From NCBI GenBank assembly GCA_910578755.1, contig CAJTSZ010000043.1, forward strand, positions 7,719-17,075: a DNA stretch of 9,357 bases, given 5' to 3'. Source of the stretch: an uncultured Oscillospiraceae bacterium (lineage in GTDB: Bacteria > Bacillota > Clostridia > Oscillospirales > Ruminococcaceae). The notes beneath the pieces are model-generated. The model saw only the letters and a list, made by a program, of their open reading frames with translations. It did no database searches and was not told the origin of the DNA. Positions 6,170-9,357 of the stretch are shown piece by piece. Every line of letters starts with the position of its first letter. The first letter of the stretch is position 1. The position numbers were made by a program, and so were the translations under genes.

Positions 6170-6763
6170 ATGATACATACAAACAAAACCATTGTGGTAG
6201 AAGGAAAATATGATAAAATAAAGCTTTCCAGCCTGGTGGATGGGGTTATTATCCCCACCGGCGGCTTTGATATTTTTAAAGATAAAGAAAAGCAGGAGCT
6301 GCTGCGCACCTTGGCAAAAAAAACGGGCCTCATTGTGCTGACAGATTCCGATAACGCCGGCTTTCGCATCCGCCGGTTTATCCGCAACTTGTGCGGCGGA
6401 AAAAACGTAGCGGACGCTTATATCCCCGATATTGCCGGCAAGGAGAAGCGCAAGCCCCACCCTTCCAAGGAGGGCAAGCTGGGGGTGGAAGGTATCCCCC
6501 AGCAAATTCTTCTGGAGGCCCTTACCCTGGCGGGGGCGGCCTGTACCCTAAGGGAGGAGCCAAAACAAAAAATTACAAAGGTAGACTTTTTGGAGGCAGG
6601 CCTCACCGGTGGGGTAAACAGCTCCCAGCGGCGGGCAGCCCTGCTGAAAGAACTGAACCTGCCGGAGCATTTAACCACAAACTCCCTAATTACAGTGCTT
6701 AACGCCTTAATTTCCTACGAGGAATTTATTGCCCTGACCCAAAGGCTATTTAATAACCTGTAA
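6170..6763 (+). CDS. RNase M5-like Toprim protein with C-terminal DUF4093 domain (rnmV-like)
   Basis: Small Toprim-domain nuclease related to RNase M5 (RnmV), which in Bacillus trims the 5S rRNA precursor. In the 197-residue product the Toprim glutamate is Glu11 in VVEGKYD and the metal-binding DxD is Asp59/Asp61 in LTDSDNAGF. A basic loop KEKRKPHPSKEGKLGVEG (91-108) follows, then a C-terminal DUF4093-like helical region containing DFLEAGLTGG and RRAALLKELNL. This agrees with the tail of B. subtilis M5 (DLIHAGLIGG) as I remember it. The metal motif is DSD rather than the DPD of Bacillus M5, and the N-terminal helix differs, so it may be a divergent branch. ATG at 6170 is chosen over TTG at 6143 because AAGGAAG (6158-6164) precedes it; this leaves a 27-nt gap after holA. 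Housekeeping RNA maturation is inferred; the substrate is not proven. Confidence 0.75.
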   Translation: MIHTNKTIVVEGKYDKIKLSSLVDGVIIPTGGFDIFKDKEKQELLRTLAKKTGLIVLTDSDNAGFRIRRFIRNLCGGKNVADAYIPDIAGKEKRKPHPSKEGKLGVEGIPQQILLEALTLAGAACTLREEPKQKITKVDFLEAGLTGGVNSSQRRAALLKELNLPEHLTTNSLITVLNALISYEEFIALTQRLFNNL

Positions 6764-6784
6764 ACAGAAGAAAGGAGGGGAAAA

Positions 6785-8113
6785 ATGGGCTTTGCTACCC
6801 TAAGCTTTGTGTTTGCTTTTTTGCCAGTGAGCATCCTGCTGTTTTATATAAGCCCTAAAAAGTGGAAAACACCGGTGCTTTTAGCAATTTCCCTACTGTT
6901 TTATATTACCCTGGACCCAACAAACCTGGTTATGATGTTGGTTTCCATTACCTACGATTACCTTATGGCCCACCTTATTTTGGCGGCTAAAAAGGATGTG
7001 CGCCTGCGGAAGATACCCCTTATGGCCTGCGTGGTAAAGAACCTTTTGTTAATAGTTGTGTTTGGTGTGCAGTACCAAATGACCAAAATTGGCGTCCCTT
7101 TGGGGCTTATGGTGTATACCATGACCTCTATGGGCTATGTTATTGATGTATACCGGGGCGATGAGCCTTTGGAAAGCAACTGGCTCAACTTTGCACTGTT
7201 TTGCACCTTCTTCGGCAAAATTTTTTATGGACCTATTGTGCAGTATTCCGTTATGCGGCAGGATATTGTGGACAGAAAGCCCTCCCTAAGCGGAATTAGC
7301 ACAGGGCTTATTGTTTTTACTACCGGCCTTGCAAAGCAGGTTATTTTGGCCCAGGGGGCCCTGGGGGTGTACCGGCAAATTACCAAAATCCCCTACAGTG
7401 AATATTCTGTGGCTGCCGTTTGGGTGCTGGTTATCAGTTTTTCCTTTACCATGTACTTTACCCTTTCGGGTTACAGCGATATGGCCCAGGGCCTGGCGCA
7501 AATTTTTTCCATGCAGCTGCCGGAAAGCTACCGTTATCCCCTTCAATCCCGCACAGTCAGCGGCTTTTTTAACCGCTTTAATATTACAGTTACCCAATAC
7601 ATCAACCGGTATGTGTATGTTTTTTTAGGCGGGGACCAGGGGGGCTTTCTTTCCCATGCATTAAATACCCTGCTTACCGCCATGCTTTTGGGCCTGTGGT
7701 TTGGCATACGTCTAAATTATTTGATGTGGGGGGTATATTTTGCGCTGTTTATGCTGTTGGAAAAATACTTTTTAATGAAGTACCTAAAAAAAATCCCGGT
7801 GCTGTTTAACAGAATGTATACCTTTGCCATTGTTGTTATGTCCTTTACCATTTTTTCGGGCAGTTCCCTGGGGTATACATGCTATTACCTAAGGGCGATG
7901 TTCCAGTTTAAAACAAGGGATCTGCTGGACGGGCGCACAGCCTATATTTTAAACAGCAATTCTTTGGTGCTGGCCTTGTGCTTTTTAGGGCTCACCAGTT
8001 TGTGGGAAAAGGCCAGCCAATGGCTGCAAAAAAAATACCCGGCGCTTTCCGCAGGGCTTTCCGGAGTGTTTCATATTGGGTTGCTTACAGTTACTGTTGC
8101 TTTAATGCTGTAA
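6785..8113 (+). CDS. MBOAT family protein (AlgI-like) lacking the conserved active-site histidines
   Basis: Polytopic membrane protein of the membrane-bound O-acyltransferase family. Members such as AlgI pass acetyl groups through the membrane to a periplasmic or extracellular partner that acylates a glycan. The 442 residues contain about twelve hydrophobic segments. AlgI-type landmarks are present in order: LLFYITLDP (37-45), GYVIDVYRGDEP (117-128), FFGKIFYGPIVQYS (142-155), LSGYSDMAQGLAQIF (227-241), LPESYRYPLQSRTVSGFF (245-262), YVYVFLGG (276-283), and LLGLWFGIRLNYLMWGVYFA (301-320). The expected GLWHG is GLWFG (Phe306), and the expected WRRWH box is FNRFN (262-266, Asn at the His position). 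Both residues are clear in the DNA (TTT at 7700, AAT at 7580), and the frame is otherwise intact. The start is set by AGGAGG 6 nt upstream. It is 21 nt from the previous gene and 11 nt from its probable partner. Enzyme activity is doubtful; a scaffold, channel or altered transfer role is inferred. Confidence 0.88.
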   Translation: MGFATLSFVFAFLPVSILLFYISPKKWKTPVLLAISLLFYITLDPTNLVMMLVSITYDYLMAHLILAAKKDVRLRKIPLMACVVKNLLLIVVFGVQYQMTKIGVPLGLMVYTMTSMGYVIDVYRGDEPLESNWLNFALFCTFFGKIFYGPIVQYSVMRQDIVDRKPSLSGISTGLIVFTTGLAKQVILAQGALGVYRQITKIPYSEYSVAAVWVLVISFSFTMYFTLSGYSDMAQGLAQIFSMQLPESYRYPLQSRTVSGFFNRFNITVTQYINRYVYVFLGGDQGGFLSHALNTLLTAMLLGLWFGIRLNYLMWGVYFALFMLLEKYFLMKYLKKIPVLFNRMYTFAIVVMSFTIFSGSSLGYTCYYLRAMFQFKTRDLLDGRTAYILNSNSLVLALCFLGLTSLWEKASQWLQKKYPALSAGLSGVFHIGLLTVTVALML

Positions 8114-8124
8114 AGGAGGCCGCC

Positions 8125-9261
8125 ATGAAAGCAAAAAGAATATCGGCGCTGTTCATGCTGCTGCTAATTGCGGCATTGCTCTGCCTTACCCTGTACCAGG
8201 GCCTAAACAGTGAAAAAGGGTTTCCAAAGTATAACCGTTTTTATTATATGAAGGAATATATGGCAGAGGTGGAAGCCTTTATGAAGGAAAACTTCCCCCT
8301 GGCCAAGGAACTGCGTTTTCTAGGTGTGCAGCTGCAAATGCTGGCGGGGCAGCGTCAGTTTAATGGTATTTATATTTCGGATAATATGCTTATTGAGGAT
8401 ATTGAGCCCCCCCAGGAGGAAATTGCCGCCGCAAACCAAAAGGCCATGGGCAAGTTTGTTGAAAACAGCACCGTTCCCACTTATGTTATGCTGCTGCCCA
8501 CAAAGCTGGCCATTAAACAGCAGGAACTGCCGGAAAACGTGGCCCTTTTCAGCTTTAACCAAAAAAATTATATGGAAGAGCTGTACAGCAATTTTTTTGG
8601 GAAAGCTACCACAGTGGATGTTTACCCCATTTTGTTTTCCAACTACAGCCAGTACATTTATTACCGCACATCACCGGAACTTACCGCCTTGGGCAGCTAC
8701 TATGTTTACTCGGTACTGTCCCAACGCCTGGGCAATGTGCCTTTGCCCCAGCAGGATTTTGCCATGCAGCATATTAAGCACAACTTTTACGGCGAAACCT
8801 ACAGGCAGTCCCCCTACACCCAAATAGAGCCGGATATTATTACACTGTACCGCCATACAAAGGAAAACTACAACGCCATAGTTACCCATAATAGCGATTA
8901 TCCCTACACCTACAACACACTGTACCCAGAGCATTTGCTTAACCTTTCCCAAGGGTTGGATGTACTGCTGGGCGGGGATACAGGGGACATTACCATTCGC
9001 AGCAACAACAGGCGGGTAAAAAGCCTGCTGGTGTTTGGGGACAGCAGTATACTGCCGGTGCTGCCTCTGCTTACCCCTCATTATTCCCAAATCCGGTTTA
9101 TTGATTTTTCCCTTTGGAACAGCAATGCCTTAAAGGATTTAAAAATAGAAGAGTATGACCAGGTGCTGCTGGCCTATTCGGTGGATACTATGATACACCA
9201 AAGTTACCCCGCCCAAATTGAACAGGTGGCGGCCTTGGCCGCGGCGCAGCAGTCGGGTTAA
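8125..9261 (+). CDS. DHHW/AlgX-like membrane-anchored SGNH-fold protein with the DHHW motif replaced
   Basis: Probable extracytoplasmic partner of the preceding MBOAT protein, comparable to AlgJ/AlgX or to DHHW-family proteins that sit beside MBOATs in Clostridia. In 378 residues there is one N-terminal hydrophobic anchor (6-24), then FPKYNRFYYMKEYMAEVEAFMKENFPL, which resembles the early region of DHHW proteins, and YVMLLPTKLAI as the first core strand. The segment YYRTSPELTALGSYYVYSVL (179-198) aligns with the family YYRTDHHWTALGAYYAY, but DHHW has become SPEL (183-186), removing the catalytic Asp and His. The later nucleophile motif is kept as LLVFGDSSILPVLPLL (Ser307), and YDQVLLAYSVDTM matches the final strand. 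ATG at 8125 is set by AGGAGG (8114-8119), which begins directly after the upstream stop; the longer frame from 7978 only overlaps the MBOAT gene. Family placement is by motif pattern; loss of hydrolase or transferase activity is inferred. Confidence 0.8.
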   Translation: MKAKRISALFMLLLIAALLCLTLYQGLNSEKGFPKYNRFYYMKEYMAEVEAFMKENFPLAKELRFLGVQLQMLAGQRQFNGIYISDNMLIEDIEPPQEEIAAANQKAMGKFVENSTVPTYVMLLPTKLAIKQQELPENVALFSFNQKNYMEELYSNFFGKATTVDVYPILFSNYSQYIYYRTSPELTALGSYYVYSVLSQRLGNVPLPQQDFAMQHIKHNFYGETYRQSPYTQIEPDIITLYRHTKENYNAIVTHNSDYPYTYNTLYPEHLLNLSQGLDVLLGGDTGDITIRSNNRRVKSLLVFGDSSILPVLPLLTPHYSQIRFIDFSLWNSNALKDLKIEEYDQVLLAYSVDTMIHQSYPAQIEQVAALAAAQQSG

Positions 9262-9357
9262 GGTACCTTTCTTTGCGGGGTGCTCCGCCCCCACAACCTT
9301 TGGAGGCGTTCCTGCGCTATTGGGCCTCCACAGCCCAAACCCCTTTGGCCCCGAAAG
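9262..9357. other. GC-rich structured region after the operon
   Basis: No gene is visible in these 96 bases. GCGG (9275-9278) can pair with CCGC (9285-9288), and TGGAGGC (9301-9307) pairs perfectly with GCCTCCA (9324-9330). No T-tract follows either stem, so they are not typical intrinsic terminators; the operon may continue past the window. Confidence 0.4.

Noticed and set aside
7978..8124. Earlier start for the DHHW-like gene within the MBOAT gene
   Set aside because: The extra 49 residues overlap the MBOAT coding sequence out of frame and resemble nothing; ATG 8125 has an ideal ribosome site and gives a proper membrane anchor.

Overview
This window looks like chromosomal DNA from a Gram-positive Firmicute of class Clostridia, probably an Oscillospirales/Ruminococcaceae-type gut anaerobe. 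That inference rests on the strong AGGAGG ribosome sites, the extended -10 promoters (TGCTATAAT), the HolA and RNase M5-like sequences, an orphan lipoprotein binding protein with a clostridial-style signal peptide, and an MBOAT/DHHW-like pair of the type common in Clostridia. No marker gene gives the genus. All seven genes lie on the + strand and all end in TAA.

Layout. (1) 3-944 is the 3' part of an S41 C-terminal processing peptidase with a very acidic tail, followed by a perfect-arm terminator. (2) 994-1460 is a gene-free, AT-rich stretch built from duplicated hairpin modules. (3) A near-consensus promoter (1466-1494) and a leader of about 175 nt drive a large oligopeptide-binding lipoprotein (1678-3690). 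Between its stop codon and its terminator lies a short element with inverted termini and flanking direct repeats, which looks like a MITE. (4) An extended -10 promoter and a folded leader precede a lone short-chain dehydrogenase (4149-4895) with its own terminator. (5) A second extended -10 promoter, overlapping the tail of that terminator, opens a tight four-gene run: holA (DNA polymerase III delta), an RNase M5-like Toprim protein, an MBOAT membrane protein and a DHHW/AlgX-like membrane-anchored protein. Gaps between these genes are 27, 21 and 11 nt. The last 96 bases hold only GC-rich hairpins.

How the genes relate. The first three units appear independent: envelope proteolysis, peptide capture, and an oxidoreductase. 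The fourth joins two nucleic-acid housekeeping genes to a pair that normally moves acyl groups across the membrane onto an extracellular glycan, as in AlgI with AlgJ/AlgX.

The most notable observation is that both members of this pair have lost their family-defining catalytic residues while keeping full-length reading frames. The MBOAT reads GLWFG where GLWHG is expected and FNRFN where WRRWH is expected. Its partner reads SPEL where DHHW is expected but keeps the GDS serine. This looks like a co-degenerated or repurposed pseudoenzyme pair rather than simple decay. Other points for a second look are the MITE-like element, the intergenic repeat cluster, the resemblance of the dehydrogenase to BaiA, and the mutually exclusive hairpins at the holA ribosome site.
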